A stretch of 64,000 nt of DNA from Alopecurus myosuroides (GCA_028641055.1 CM054063.1:48605920-48669919); one strand, 5' to 3'. Counted from the stretch's first letter, positions 45,101-58,230 are shown. Numbers and translations are program-made. The notes: generated by a model from the sequence alone, not told the origin.

Positions 45101-45795
45101 CTACCCTAGAAACTTTACATGTACTTTGTACGCGAGACCTGTCTCACTTGTGGCTGTGGGGGTTTACGAAGGGTTGTTAAAAATATGTTTATCAATGTTG
45201 TGGTTCATGTTCGTAGGTATGAACGGTTCTATCCTCGAAAGTCCAAGCCACGTAAAATATGCAAAAATAAATTAGAGACGTCTAACTTGTTTTTGCAGGG
45301 CATGTGATGTGATATGGCCAATGTTACAAATTTGATGTATGAGATGATATGTTTTGTAAATTATTGACATACCGGTAGGAGCCATATGGTTGTCTTATTA
45401 TTTATGGCATGCGTGTTCTATATCATATCCATATGATATGTTGTAATTTTGATGGACAATGAAGATGGAGGTGCCATGGACCTTGGTGCCACGCCGGTGG
45501 AATGATGGAGACCATACCATGATGCACACGATGGAGATCAAGTGCAAGAAGGACCATATCATATCACATTATCCATGCATGTGATGTTAATCATTTTAGG
45601 TATCTTATTTTCTTAAATCACGATGGTAGCATTATAAGATGATCCTTATCACTTAATATCAAGATAATAATGTGTTCTTCCTTAGTATGTATCGTCAAGC
45701 AAGTTCGACGTTTCGAGACACCACATGATGATCAGGTGTGAAAGACTCAACTTTCGCATACAGGGTCCTAGACACTGAGCTGCTCGATAAGTTTT
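45101..45795 (+). other. Copia-H interior, part after LARD-I
   Basis: Non-coding continuation of Copia-H after the TGAAG duplication. No gag-pol is visible, so Copia-H is a non-coding or heavily deleted copy. It ends near a run of T (45791-45799) where the next fragment begins; no 3' LTR of Copia-H is seen in plus orientation. Confidence 0.5.
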
Positions 45796-46265
45796 TTTTT
45801 GAAGCCTTATTTTTAGCTTTGCCCTCTTTTCCTTTCGCTGTTTTTGCCTAAAAACAAGTTTTTTATTTTGCCCACAGAAGAGGAGGATAAGACCAAGTCC
45901 CGGATTGGCAACATCCTGGCTTTTGCTGAGTACCTTGTAGGCATCCGGGAAGCCGGGGAGCGGTTTATGTCCAAATTACACCCTGGCAAACAGCTGGAGC
46001 GCATCATAGAGCTTCCGGATGCTCTGGACATTGCCGTTGAGGCTCAGGACGGCCTCTTGCGCTTAGCTACCCGTGGTGGAGCAAAGATGGCACTTGTCCT
46101 TTTTTGCTGCCATTACATGGACGTTGAGTGCTGGCGCTTGGCCACCGGCGCCCCGGCCTACCTCTCTTCCCAGCGTGTCGAGGAGTTGTTCGACTCTGTC
46201 AAAGGATACGCCACGAAGATTGCTGGAATGGTGTCCATTGGGAATTTCTTCCCATAAGAGGAAGT
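45796..46265 (+). pseudogene. Fragment of a Tat-type extra ORF (second copy)
   Basis: A pyrimidine-rich stretch ending TTTTGCCCACAG (AG at 45876-45877) looks like a splice acceptor; the exon then reads EEEDKTKSRIGNILAFAEYL, later LERIIELPDALDIAVEAQDG, GAKMALVLFCCHYMDVECW and YATKIAGMVSIGNFFP before a TAA-type stop at 46255-46257. The hydrophobic core aligns with the extra ORF of Tat-A (ADMLLLFICSWY) and the AYEVASYADTACFI helix with ELFDSVKGYATKIAG. By analogy the parent element would be a minus-strand Tat element, here cut at 46266 by Copia-J. Function unknown. Confidence 0.55.
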
Positions 46266-47915
46266 TGAAGGGGTCGTTGCACAGAAAACAAATTTTTTCC
46301 TACGCGAGAGACACCCGAAAGGCCAAGATCTAATCTAGGAGATGAAAGGAACGGGCATAGAGAGAGTCTTAAGAAGAACATACCCTCGAAGACACAAAGC
46401 GTTACGAGATCAAATCTCGTTGTTGGCGTAGTCGTACTCACACCGATCCCGAGAGCGAGAACATGTGCACCACAATCCGGCGGTTCCTCCGTGATCGGTC
46501 ACACGTACAGTTGATGACGACCTCCGCTCCCTCGATCCAGCGGGGCAGCGGAAGTAGAGGATCCCTCGGAAACCAGCAGCACGAAGGCGTGGTGTGGTGG
46601 AGAAAACTTCGTCCATGGCTTCGCCAAGGGCATGAAGATGAGGTGGATTAGCGGGAGGATGAAGATGACAGCAAGTTGTGTGGAGAGAGAGGTCCAACCC
46701 CTCTTTATATAGGAGGGGGAGGCAGCCACGAATTTTTGGTGCCTCCACCTCTCCCCTCATCATGTGGGCGGAGTCTCCACTCAACCCACTCATTCTCTCA
46801 TCAATTCCCACTCAAAATTCCAAGGTTTTTTTTTAATAAATAAATAAAACAATTTCATTTATTTATTTTAAATATTTGTTAATCCTATTAACAAACATTA
46901 ACACTTACCCCCTTGAACTATTTGTTAATCAAACATTAACATATACCACCTTGAACTATTTCAATATTCGCCGAAACAATTCCGATGACTATGTCAATAC
47001 TCCCCGAAACAATTCCGGTGTTGTCCAAACTTTTCTCCGATATTCCGTATCCACTAAATCGCGTCATCGAACCTTAAGTGTGTCACCCTACGGTTCGCAA
47101 ATAAGATAGACATGATCGAGACTCCTCTCCGACCAATAATCAACAACGGGATCTGGAGATTCTTGATGACTCCTATATATTCAACGATGACTCTGGTGAT
47201 CGTGTGAACCTTCAATGTCGTAACTAATTCCCTTTGTCTCGCGATATTTTACTTGTTCGAGATCTGATCATTGGTATCAACCATACCTTTTTCAATCTCG
47301 TTACCGACAAGTAATCTTTTCTCGTTTCCGTGATATGCCATCCTTGTGACCTAGTCACGTGCTTTCAAGCGGTGTCGATGTGATGTCAACGAGAGGGCCC
47401 AGAGTATATCTCTCCGTCATTTTGGATGAAAAAATCCCACTCTTGATCCATGAGCCTCAACTAATACTTTCCGAACACCTAACGACACCTTTATAGTCAC
47501 CCTGTTACGGTGTGACGTTTGATGACATCAAAGCACCCTTCCGGTATTAGTGATTGACATGATCTCATGGTCTAAGGAATAAGTTACTTCATACGCAAGA
47601 TATAACAATATAAACTAAATGACTTGATCGTATTGTTATCTTGATATTGGGTATGTGTTCATCACATCATTCTTCTAATGACATGACCCCGTTATTAACA
47701 ACATCCAATGTTCATGATCAGGAAACCTTGATCATCTATTAATCAACGAGCTAGTTAAAAGAGAGGCTTTACTAGGAACCATTGTTTGTTTATTAAACAC
47801 ACATGTATCAACATTTCCGGTTAATACAATTCTAGCATGAGAAATCAACATTCTTCATAAACAAGGAATAAGATAATAACCATTTTATGATTGCCTCTCG
47901 GGCATATTCCCTTCA
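46266..47915 (-). repeat. Copia-J 3' LTR (1650 bp)
   Basis: TGAAGGG at 46266-46272 and CCCTTCA at 47909-47915. Next to it the minus strand reads CTCTAGTGCAAGTGGGATAC, the typical PPT region before a cereal Copia 3' LTR. Confidence 0.88.
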
Positions 47916-48280
47916 GTATCCCACTTGCACTAGAGTCAATAATCTAGTCTGTAAGCACTTAACACATATGGCGTTCCAGTGTTATTACCATGCTTCGCAT
48001 GTGGTAAACATCATCAAAAAGATCTGAACTGTTTAGGTCCTATTGTATTTGCATGTTCTTTGCGTCTACACGCATCACTCATTCTCTAATGAGATGACTT
48101 TGTATATATATGGTCAATCGGTGAAACCTTAATTCCTTAGCTTAAACCGATGTCACTAACATTGTGAAAATGTAGCGTCATAGTGTTAGCATTCTTGGAA
48201 ATTCACCAAGTTCAATAAAGAACTCCTTGACACAAAATACGCTTATTATCATAGCCTTTGTTGTAGTATCTGTCAGAATA
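47916..48280 (-). pseudogene. Copia-J RNase H relic
   Basis: Minus-strand reading gives KEFFIELGEFPRM, then AKELRFHRLTIYIQSHLIRE and VDAKNMQIQ in one frame broken by stops, matching the end of Copia RNase H (KEFL..LG, HLIRE). No intact frame. Confidence 0.6.
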
Positions 48281-49400
48281 TTTTAATTTTGAAACTCTTT
48301 CAAATCCAGCATGGAACTTTCTTCCAGCCTATTGTTCCACCCTTCATCACATATTTTAATTGAGATAAAACTACTTGAATAAATGAAAAGACTATTAGTG
48401 TAACAAACTACAACTAATATTTTGTTATTACTACATAGGAAAACATATCCTTAGCATTTCTAAAATGACACGAGGATCTCTCCTACTGTTTTCTAATCAT
48501 CATATGAATTATCCTGCTATAACATTTTATAGCATAGGACTCATCTAGTTGTGTACATAGAATGGAAACATGACTTAGAAATCTCAATTTAAATTATGCT
48601 CATCTTATGTCAAAACACTTGAATCTTGCTCAATTATTTTCCATGTGACAAGAACTCCTTCTTGTCATTTTGATATGGACTTACTTCAATATTTCATCTA
48701 TGTAATTTGGCTTCAATCATATCAGGCGCTTCAATCCATCTTTTCTAGATATCGATGCCCAATATCTTGTAAGCCTTTCATCAATATGAAAATCTTAACC
48801 GTGTTAATTTAAAATACATATTTTCCAATCAACCATATGTCATCTACATAAAGCATTGGAAATATGTCATAGCGCTCCCACTTAATTTCTTGTAACTCTA
48901 CAAGCATCTTTATCGTTCATGATGGAATCAAACTCTTTTGATAATTTCATTAAGGTAAAGATTTCAACTTCGTTATGCTCACTTCAACCATCGAAGTGTG
49001 CATACCTTTTTAGCAACCTTTTGAATTTTACAAAACTCTCAGACTGTGTCAAGTACACATCCTTGATCAAACTTCCTCGAGAGGAGAGTTGGTTTTGTTA
49101 TTCAACTACCATATCATAATATGTAACTTTTGCGAGAACTATCCGCAAAGTCTAAAGCATCACTACGAAAGATCAAAATCTTGTAGTAGTCAACTCTTTG
49201 AACTTCGTCGAAAACAAGTTTTCGAGAAGTACAACTTTCAAAGGATGTAAAAATCCAAGTCTTTGTCGCTACATAGACCCTTTTGCTATCGTTAGGCATC
49301 ATGCCTACCAAAAGGACTGCCAAATCTCATACTTGATATTCTTACAAGGATACTATGGCGGATATAATGACTCATAGTCAATTTTACGAAGTTAGGGCCC
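48281..49400 (-). pseudogene. Copia-J reverse transcriptase relic
   Basis: The minus strand at 48859-48834 reads PMLYVDDIW, the Copia active site with YVDD encoded at 48850-48839. Flanking sequence is full of stops and frame changes. Nothing functional remains. Confidence 0.65.
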
Positions 49401-50500
49401 ATCATTTGCTTCCTTTATAAGGTCCATGTCCTTTTTTGTCAAAACAACACTTTACTCTTAAACCATAAGTTGGTCTAAGTACAAAGTTTTAGGACTTTTG
49501 TGGTTCAGTACGCAAACTCATCCAAAGTATCTACAACACATGTAGTGTCTTCTACTTTGTCAAAATAGCAAACCCCGTAACAACTTCCAGTGCTACGCTA
49601 CTCTTGACATGATAATGAAGATTCTCTAATCTCGTTGAGTTTGTACTGTGCTCCCACTCACTTGTTTCGCAAGAACTACTTTCTCGAGAAATCAACCCTT
49701 TCTAACAAACAACATTTGTCTATGGTCGGTGATAGGAGAAATACCCAATGTTTTATTCGGGATAACCTTATAAACATATATTATCCTATTTTGGTTGTAA
49801 ACATTTTACACATGCTATGCATACCAAAACTTAAGAAAATGACAATTCGGGTCACTACCCAAACCATATCTTATATGTTGTCGATTTCAACGGATCATGA
49901 TGGTGCTGTTTTCAGTGTAAAAGCGGTTGTCCTTAATGTATAAACTACAAAATTATAATGGTAGTTTTATTAATCTTACCATGTCCAACAAGGTTTGATT
50001 TTGTCTCTTGAATACTCCAAACTAATGTGGGGTATTCGAGAAGTATAAGTTGTAGAAAAGTTCTGCAACTTCTCAGATGTTTTGCTAAACAGTTACCTCA
50101 AACGTTATCATTTATGATCCAATCATAAATACTTGATTATCTTGTTGCAATGATTTTTAATTCATATTAACAACCATTTGAACCAATTCAAAATGTCAAA
50201 CTCCGTTCTCTTTAAAAAGATATACTCACATATCTACTCAAATCATCGACAGAATTTTATGAAGGAAAAATTAATCCACCATACATGACTACACATAATG
50301 GACTATATACATCAATATGTATAATCTCCACTAAATTAGTCGTCCATTCTAGTTTGTCCTATGAACGAAATTCTAGTCATCTTTTGGAAGAGGTCTCACA
50401 AGCGTCAATTTATTCAAAATAAAATGACTCCGGAAGTCCATCAATATGGAGTTCCTTCATGTTTTCCTTTCCGATATGAACTAAAATGGTGGTGTCACAA
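49401..50500 (-). pseudogene. Copia-J integrase and pre-integrase relic
   Basis: Around 50420-50270 the minus strand shows RRLVRPLPKDD and EIIHIDVYSP, a damaged form of the Copia LIHTDVCGP integrase start. The rest is not readable. Confidence 0.45.
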
Positions 50501-51791
50501 TTTAAGTGAAACTCTTTTACGTCTTGCAACGTTTAGCATTTAGTTTTATAGATGTTTACTTTACCAACATGATTTATATTAACATATCCATCAATTATAG
50601 AATATGGTCATAGTTTGAACAATCTCATTTATTCTCACAAAAGAATAGAACAAAATAACAACTTATTAAGTTCTTAAAATAAATCTTGAATGTTTGGTTT
50701 GATACGACAATGAATACAATAACACTTTATTTATGTTCTTGTCATAATCGATTCCACATCTATTACTAGTTCCTTTTAGGCCCTTGTATTTCTTGCATTG
50801 TGTTGCTTTGTATGACAACTCATACCAACCAATGTGGTATCAAAATACCCAAAAATACTTTGTTAACTAGTAATACATCTATAACTTGTATATCAAGCAT
50901 ATACTCCTGATCTGGACTTTTCCAGTTATCTTCTTTTTCTGCCATATATCTTTTGTAATTCTATTTTCAATATTCCCTTTCCTTTACAGAAGAATCATTC
51001 AACATTAAACAATGCTAGTCGTACTAGCTCATTTTCTTTAGCGTATTAGTCATATACTATCACCCATTGAGTCATACTTTAAGTTTGATTGTTCTACTAA
51101 TATCACCATATTAATAGTATTCTTCCAGATTCCACTCTTAGCAATCTCCAAGTAAGGTAAACGACTTCACCCATACTTTTAATCCATCCCATCATAACAA
51201 TTTTATGATTAAGCTACTATAGCTCGAAGGAAGGAATTTAGAGGATAATTTCTAGCGCCCAACTTCTTGGAATATTCAAACGCCTAGCGTCTTCAATCAT
51301 ATCATATATTCAGATAATACAAGCAAACATTGTCACGCTAAATTATACTCAGTCATGTTGCCACTAATAAGTTTCTAGATATCAATATATCTTTCACTTG
51401 ATTGTTTCTGAAAACAACTCTTTCCAGTTCCTAAATCACCTTGATCAACAAAACATTCTTTTGAAGATAATTAAAGTAATATGGAAGCAACCATGACTCT
51501 GGATTCTAAGTAGGAATTGGTTGCTCTCTAGATCAATCAATCATTAATCATATGGAGCTAGGTAGGAAATACCAAAAATCTACAATAGGACTCAATTTTA
51601 AATTTCACTTTTACGGTACCAATCTTAAATGATTTTTACCAGATCATAACAGTTATATCTCAATTAACAATCTAAGTGTAAGGTAGTTTTGTGGATGGCA
51701 ATGAATACTACAATTTGTGCAAATTCACTTTGATTGGTTGTTCATGATAAATAAGTTCAAGTTAATTCAAAATTATGCCATGAACTCCCAC
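50501..51791 (-). other. Unreadable gag territory of Copia-J
   Basis: AT-rich, no frame over 60 codons. By position it should be gag and leader of Copia-J. Confidence 0.4.
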
Positions 51792-52219
51792 TGACGAAGG
51801 GATGGACCTTGGACCTGTCGAGTAAGGATACCCGGTCCTAGGCCCAGGACTGGAGCCCAAGAAGAGATGGCTTGGACTATTCTAGATGGCCCAGTATAGG
51901 CCCACCCGCAGAGCCTTGCGGGTAAAGATAGGAAACTTGTAACCGACTTAGGGTTAGAGTTCGAGTCCTCCCCGGGTGAGATTTGAGACATGGCCACCTA
52001 TATAAGACCAGGAGAACCACCAGGAGAGGACAAGCAATATCGCACCACCAAGCCTTAAGATCGAGATCATACTCTCGACTTGAGCAACCCCCCATTGTAA
52101 TCGATCTACTATTGAATACAGATCGACAGAGGCATGATTAAGGGTTTATCTCTACGAGGGCCCCGAACCTGGGTAAATCGTGCCCCCTGTCTAGCCGACG
52201 ATCATCACCAGCGCCTACA
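51792..52219 (+). repeat. Tat-K 5' LTR (ends approximate)
   Basis: Start taken at TGACGAAGG, end at CCTACA (52219); the end could lie closer to the PBS at 52246. TATA box CTATATAAG at 51998-52006. No second LTR in the window, so the edges are inferred. Confidence 0.6.
51998..52006 (+). promoter_or_regulatory. TATA box of the Tat-K LTR
   Basis: CTATATAAG about 240 bp before the PBS. Confidence 0.5.
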
Positions 52220-52245
52220 GGTTCTCCTAATCGAAACCCTATGGG

Positions 52246-52262
52246 TGGCACCGTCTGTGGGA
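52246..52262 (+). promoter_or_regulatory. Tat-K primer binding site
   Basis: TGGCACCGTCTGTGGGA, the PBS text commonly seen in this group of grass Gypsy elements. Primer tRNA not determined. Confidence 0.6.
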
Positions 52263-53610
52263 ACGGCGGGCGCTGGATCTCCGGCATCTTCGGCTTCATC
52301 GACAACCAACTCATGTTGGAAACCCTCGACTTTGACTCCGACCAACCCGATTCGAATCGGATTTGTCGTAGTCACCCCTCACTCGCCAAAATCACGCCCG
52401 GTATTCAGCGATCTGGAGAAGAGCGTCACCTTGACGTTCGGGAGCTTCAAGTTCTACACCAACAAAGATGGGATCCTTCACTTCCCTGAGGAATCAGGAT
52501 CTGAGTCGATCTCCAGCCCAGGAGCTGTCGATTCACGACCCTACTTGGCGAAAAGTGGCGAGTCCATCCGCCTCAACACCAGCAACTTCCATACCCTCTC
52601 TACAGAGGAACCCTCTCGGATCAGGAAGGCCTTTCAAACTACGCCTAGGACCCACAAGACATATCTGGCTCAGGTCTGCATGGCAAGATCGGAACAACCA
52701 CCCGAAGAAACTAAACGCAGCGCAAGGGAACGCACTGAGATCGGCGTCCCGCGAGACGCTTGGGTCCGAGCAAAGGAGGCTATCCGCACGAGCAAACCAC
52801 CTGCAGTCGGAGCCCCACACAAAGATATGACCGCCTACCACTATCATCTAGTGAGAGAGGCTACTGCGATGAAGGAAGCTCGTATAGATCTATCCAATCA
52901 GAAGAGATTGGCGGACGAGTCGAGCCAACGCCGGGCCGTGCTGTCCTTAACACCTTCTGTCGGGACTCGTCCCGCGAGGAAGGGATACGCCTCAATAACC
53001 GCGACCATGGACAACGAGTCCCTGAACGGAATTAGCAAGTCACTCGGACCTTCCCTCATGCGGGTCGACGAGGAGGGAAACATCTATCCCCAAACTCCCG
53101 CTGTCGCGGTCCTAGCCGCAGCAACCTACATGCAGATAAATCAACCAGGGGAAAACGACCCCTGAGCGGAGCAATACAAGCAAGTTCAGAAGAGATTAGG
53201 CATGGCAGCCTCAAGGCTTGCCTCCTATGATCGCAGGAAAGCTGCTGCACAGAAGGAGAAGGAAGCATCCTGCAGGCGCAGGAGCGCTTCGCCCAGGAGG
53301 GAAAAATCGCCTCGCCATGGTCGAGGAAAAGAAGCCCGGCGACGCGATGATAGCCGAATCAGCAACGAAGGTACCCCGAGAAATAAAGACCGCGGCTCGC
53401 GACATCATAGCAGCCGCTCGTGAAATCGCAGCAAGGAACCAAGGAAGGAAACCGATCGTGATCAGCCAGGTTATAATGCGCAATCAGATATCGCGCAAAA
53501 TAAAGTGGACAAAGCGAGAGCAGCAACGAACCGCGCGCGTTCCTCATTCGGATCTTCTGATGACGAAACCTGCGGCGCATTATGCTTCGCTCGCAGCATC
53601 CGCGAGGCGC
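52263..53610 (+). pseudogene. Tat-K Gag, N-terminal part
   Basis: The frame that runs through FSDLEKSVTLTFGSFKFYTN (about 52400), then TAYHYHLVREATAMKEARID (about 52830) and a basic, Arg and Ser-rich region (53200-53420) is interrupted by TGA at 53163-53165 and 53421-53423. Just after the PBS a different frame reads NQLMLETLDFDSDQPD, so the start is frame-shifted. It ends at the Ath-L insertion site and the same frame resumes at 60521 once one copy of the GGCGC duplication is removed. Confidence 0.75.
53606..53610 (+). repeat. Target-site duplication of Ath-L (left copy)
   Basis: GGCGC, repeated at 60521-60525. Confidence 0.9.
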
Positions 53611-55023
53611 TGATGACTCCCAAGTGCAGGAGATCAATTGTAGTACCTTTCGATAAGTATTTGAGTGTCGAACCCACGAGGAGCTGAAGGTAAGCTATCT
53701 ATTCTCTAAATCCCTATAACCCTCTTATATGGCTGTTTCTGCAAAGCAATAATTTTGACTAAAAGGAACTAACTAATTAAAAGCAAGTGACGTGGAGTGT
53801 GGTTTGTCTAGTAACTAGTGGGGCAAGTTTAAAATGCAAGTAATCCTAAAGCAAGTTTCTAAGAAAGTTTCACAAGTAGCAAGCAGCAAATATCTCAAGT
53901 ATCTCAAGGGAGCAAGTGTTCTAGCAATCTGTGTTTCGTTTGTGTGGTTGTCACAATTAGTGAAGCACATGTTTTAGTCTTAGTTGTTTATTCTAGGAAG
54001 GAGCCATGAATAGGTATAGTCAAGTAAATGATCTACAACCCCTTATGATGGATCATGTGGCCAAGTAAATGACTGCACAAGATTGATTAAGACATAAAGT
54101 CCCACCATAGCCTTACGTTCTAAGGTCCCCTATATATATCCCCCAATAACTTAACTTTGTGGCTCGGTCTCAGGTTACTATCACCCCCAAGTCACCACCA
54201 CTCCATTATGCTACCGGTGATCACCTTACATGCATTCCCCAACATATGCGTGCACTCATATATTGCATATAAAGACAATCATAGAAGATAACAAACTTGT
54301 ATGCAACCAATCAACGAACTATTTCACCATTGCCAAGAACAATTCACTACTAAAACATAGACGGGGAGACACAATACATCAAGGGAATATAGTATTGCAT
54401 CATACATCGTGTTTTCCAAGAGATTACATTGGAGAGATGGAGCTGATCTTGCTGTAGATGTTGATGATGAACACGCCGAAGGGGGGTGGAGCCGTCCGGG
54501 GGTGATCCCGGCGGCGTTTCCCCCCTCCGATCTTCTCCGACGGCAGCTTTCTTGTCTCTCTGTTTCGTGGTTTCGTCTCTCGGTGCCGCCTCCTCCTCGA
54601 AAAGGCTAGGGGACCCATTATATAGTCGTTTTTAGGTCACGAGACACTCGGGAGAAGAAATATCGACGGCATCGGAGCCACGGGGGCAAAAAGGGGGCCT
54701 CTCACGCGACCAAGGAATCTTGCCACGTGGAGTGTCCTATTTTCCACCTGGTTGTCCTTTTGGCCCTCTACTTTGGCCCATGGTCTTCGTCTCGAAAATT
54801 CTGAACCGTGCTCTTTGGCCTTGCCCTTTTTGGAGTCCCGAAGCTCCCGGAAAGTCTGAAACACTAAAAAGTACGTTTTCTGGAAAAACAGGGTTAGAGC
54901 CAAAAGAAGGGGGATTGTTTAGAAAATCCTCCAAATCATTATAAAACATGAATATAAGTTGCTAATATGTAGGAAAAACAAGTAATAACATGCAAAGTTC
55001 ATGTATGCATTTTACATGCATCA
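53611..55023 (-). repeat. Ath-L 3' LTR (1413 bp)
   Basis: Pairs with 59097-60520. TATA-like CTATATAATGG on the minus strand at 54615-54625. The GC-rich part (54470-54610) follows the TATA in the direction of transcription. Confidence 0.9.
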
Positions 55024-55040
55024 ACATCCCCAAGCTTAAC
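55024..55040 (-). promoter_or_regulatory. Ath-L polypurine tract
   Basis: Minus strand GTTAAGCTTGGGGATGT directly before the 3' LTR, same core as in Ath-E. Confidence 0.7.
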
Positions 55041-58000
55041 CCATGCTCGTCCTCAAGTATGAAGGTGATAAAACTAACATGGACTTTGCATATTGAAACA
55101 ATCATGGGATATCAAGGAGGATTATTCATGCTACATATAATCAAATGATTAATACTAGAAATTAGTAGCAATATACAATTCATGTTGTAAGAAATATCAA
55201 ATATGCAAGCAAAGATGCTTCATGAAAGTTCACAAAGTGTATAATCAAATAAAAGCACTATGGACCAAATGCATACACAAAATGAAAAGTAAAATCCTAT
55301 ATTGGTCAAAGAATACCATAATGGAAAATAGAAAATATGGTGGACACTTTGGAGAAAATTGAGTAGAGGTAAAACATGATCAAGTCTTATTTAGCCTCTA
55401 AATTATTCAACTAAAATTACTAATTGAAATGTGGTATCCATTGATCTAGGACTCTCATTGCCCCTTTATCACTAGCATCTTAAATGGTGAATGTTAAAGT
55501 AATGTGAATGACAAGGTGTTAGTTGAATGCCTCATGACCCGTGAGTGTGAAAACCTACTCCATGATTACTCAACTTAAGATTCCTAATAAGCTTTGTACA
55601 CATAATAAGTATTAATGACATCATAGAGAACCGCAAAGAGGTACCTCTTGCCCCCATGACATGGAAACCAGCCCATGTCACAATGACAAGATGAACAAAC
55701 GGAGTAGACTCATCATCCTTTTTTTATTTCATTCACTATATGCATAGCTTCTTATTTTATTGTAGGATGTGTTTGTAGAGTCCACTCTAGCTGTAAGTAA
55801 ATTTCCACCATGATCAAGCATGGCTTGGGTTAGCGGCTCAATGCGTTTCTCTAGTCATATGGATACTTACTCATCAAAACTTACTATTCCTCTATTTCAT
55901 TTCGGCATGGCAGGAGTCCAAAAACAAAAGTACATGATATCAACCAAATGTAAATTTTTGTGCAATGTTGAAAGCTTTCCGGTGATACACGTTTATAGCT
56001 AGCTCCCAACCACACACTTGTCAAACGCAAAACTTGTGGCTCCCATTATTGGGTCATGTTTATTAGATGCATAAAAAGTAAAGTGTGCCTTCAAAAGTTC
56101 GTGAGAGTCCTATCCCAAGTTCAACCCATGACAATTAATAAAGTGAATATCTTAATTTAGAACATAAATAACACAATAACATGGTGAACATACTCGGAAT
56201 ATAAATGAAGCTAATGGGAAGATATGGTGGACTCACTGGAAATACTTGGCTAAGGAGTGTTGGAAACAAGTTTTTACTTGTTGGAATTTTTAAATTTTTG
56301 GCTAGAAAGAGGGAGATAGTTGACCAGCTACTATGCATGCATATGTCCATAGAACTACTCATTTCATGACAAACTAAATAAACCAGCAATTAACATCAAG
56401 GACACGAATAAGAGATAGCTCAAGACAACATTATTGCAAATTTCTACACATAAAAAGCCTATAAATCATGCAAACATATGTAGATCTTCCAATCGACCAT
56501 GGCATCCCTATTCCAAGTCAAAATACTAGCATCCAATAAATTCCAACCCCAAACTCCAGTAGCTCAATCTCATATAAAATGATGTGTGTGGTCTTATCAA
56601 AATAAAAATAAAAACAAAAACTAGACGCTTCAAGTCTCTACGATAAATGCTTTGCTTAGAAAAACAAAAAGTAGACGTGTGCTAACCAAAAGAGTGTAGC
56701 TCCAGTGGGGTGTTCATCACATCCCCAATCCTATGGATTTCACCATTCTTGGATGTCTTGGGGCGCAGCTCCTCTATTCCCTGTGAACAAACTTCACAAA
56801 ACATGTTTCTCCCATTCTTTTTCTGTGGGGTGAGATTAGCAAGGACAAACAAATCACATGCTTGCCGTGCAAAATTCCGAATCAAATGCTCCATTAGATA
56901 GACAATAAGGTTCATTATGTTGTATGTTCACTCTATTGCTTGAAAGAATCATGGAAATTCGATTCTCAAGCCCAAAGAGCGCATAAAACAAAAGAAGGCA
57001 AAATCTGTCCAGAAAAGCAGCAGCAGCAAAACGAACGTTTTTCCTAAGCTAGACTCGTCACAAAATTAAGCCAATTTTTGTGCTTACAGAGGATGAAAAG
57101 TTGCAGAACATACTGAAAAATTAGCTCAATCAGACATACCAATAAAAAACGTAAAATCATACGGTGAGCAGACTCGTGCTGAAACAGAAATTTCATGCAC
57201 TAGGATAGCAACTTATAAGTACAAATGGGTTTGACTTGACTCTTTATTGAAAACTCCAGAATTAAAACAAAAAAAAACTAATCTCTTGAGACAGAAAGAG
57301 GACACTAGGAAAATTCAAACAAAAACAACCGGGTTGCCTCCCGTAAAGCGCTTTCTTTATAGCCATATAGCTAGGCTTTACTTACTTAACATCATGATGG
57401 TTAGAGTGAGGTGGCTCGGCATCCCCAAGCTTGGATTCTTGTACTTATTTGATACATTTAGGGTGAGCACAGGGGTACATCCCCAATCTTGATTGGTTGT
57501 CCCTCTTGATCTGTGTTCATCTCACTCAACTCTTCCTCCTGAAAAATTCTTCTTACACAAATCTCAACATAAAACTTGATTAGAGGTGTTAGTGCCTCCA
57601 TAAATAAAATCCACATAGGTATAGCAAAGACACATCATGAGTTGATTCTAAATATAAACTACTGTTACTACAGTTGTGCATTTCTCCTTGATCAAAAGAA
57701 CCACACAAAACACAAGTAATGAGAGCAATGCAAAATAAAGACATAATCTGCCAAAAACTGAACAACCCGTAAAGAGTGAATTTTTAGAGGCACTTAAGTT
57801 GCTCAAATCAGAAAACTTAAAACTAACGAAATATGTAGTGATAACTAAATATTTCTGTCGTAAATTACCAGGTAAAAATTCCACTTCTGTGATTTTAAAC
57901 ATTTTTCGCAGTGAAGTTCAGGAATCTGTTTTCTTGACAGCTAATTACTATTGTTTAATCCTATCTCTCATATAAGATTATTCTTGCCATTTAAGATGAG

Positions 58001-58230
58001 AAATAAGACAGAAAAGTGATGTTACAGTAGTGAACTAATATTTTTATTGTTTTTAGCTTTGGAAAAAGTTTTAATGATAGAGACTTTGCAATGGTTTCGT
58101 TGGCATGAACAACAAATGTTGAAGGTCGACCCCAACTTCTCCATTACTCATCCTTCTCATTTACTTTCCCAAATTTTTTATAAAATGAAAATCTTAAACT
58201 AAATGATACATAACAGTAGTCAAAGGCATT
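55041..58230 (-). other. Ath-L non-coding interior
   Basis: No gene supported in 3.2 kb. It contains PPT-like CATCCCCAAGCTT at 57419-57431 and related CATCCCCAAT near 56721 and 57479. The minus-strand block AAAGAAAGCGCTTTACGGGA followed by GGCAACCC (about 57326-57354) also occurs in Ath-E and Ath-F. Confidence 0.6.

Larger units (their letters stand above)
46266..51791 (-). mobile_element. Copia-J: decayed Ty1/Copia element, 5' end missing
   Basis: 3' LTR at 46266-47915, then leftward-reading pol relics in the Copia order (from right: integrase, RT, RNase H). The right part from about 50500 is AT-rich, unreadable gag territory; no 5' LTR follows because Tat-K starts at 51792. Same LTR family as Copia-H, opposite orientation. 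Confidence 0.8.
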
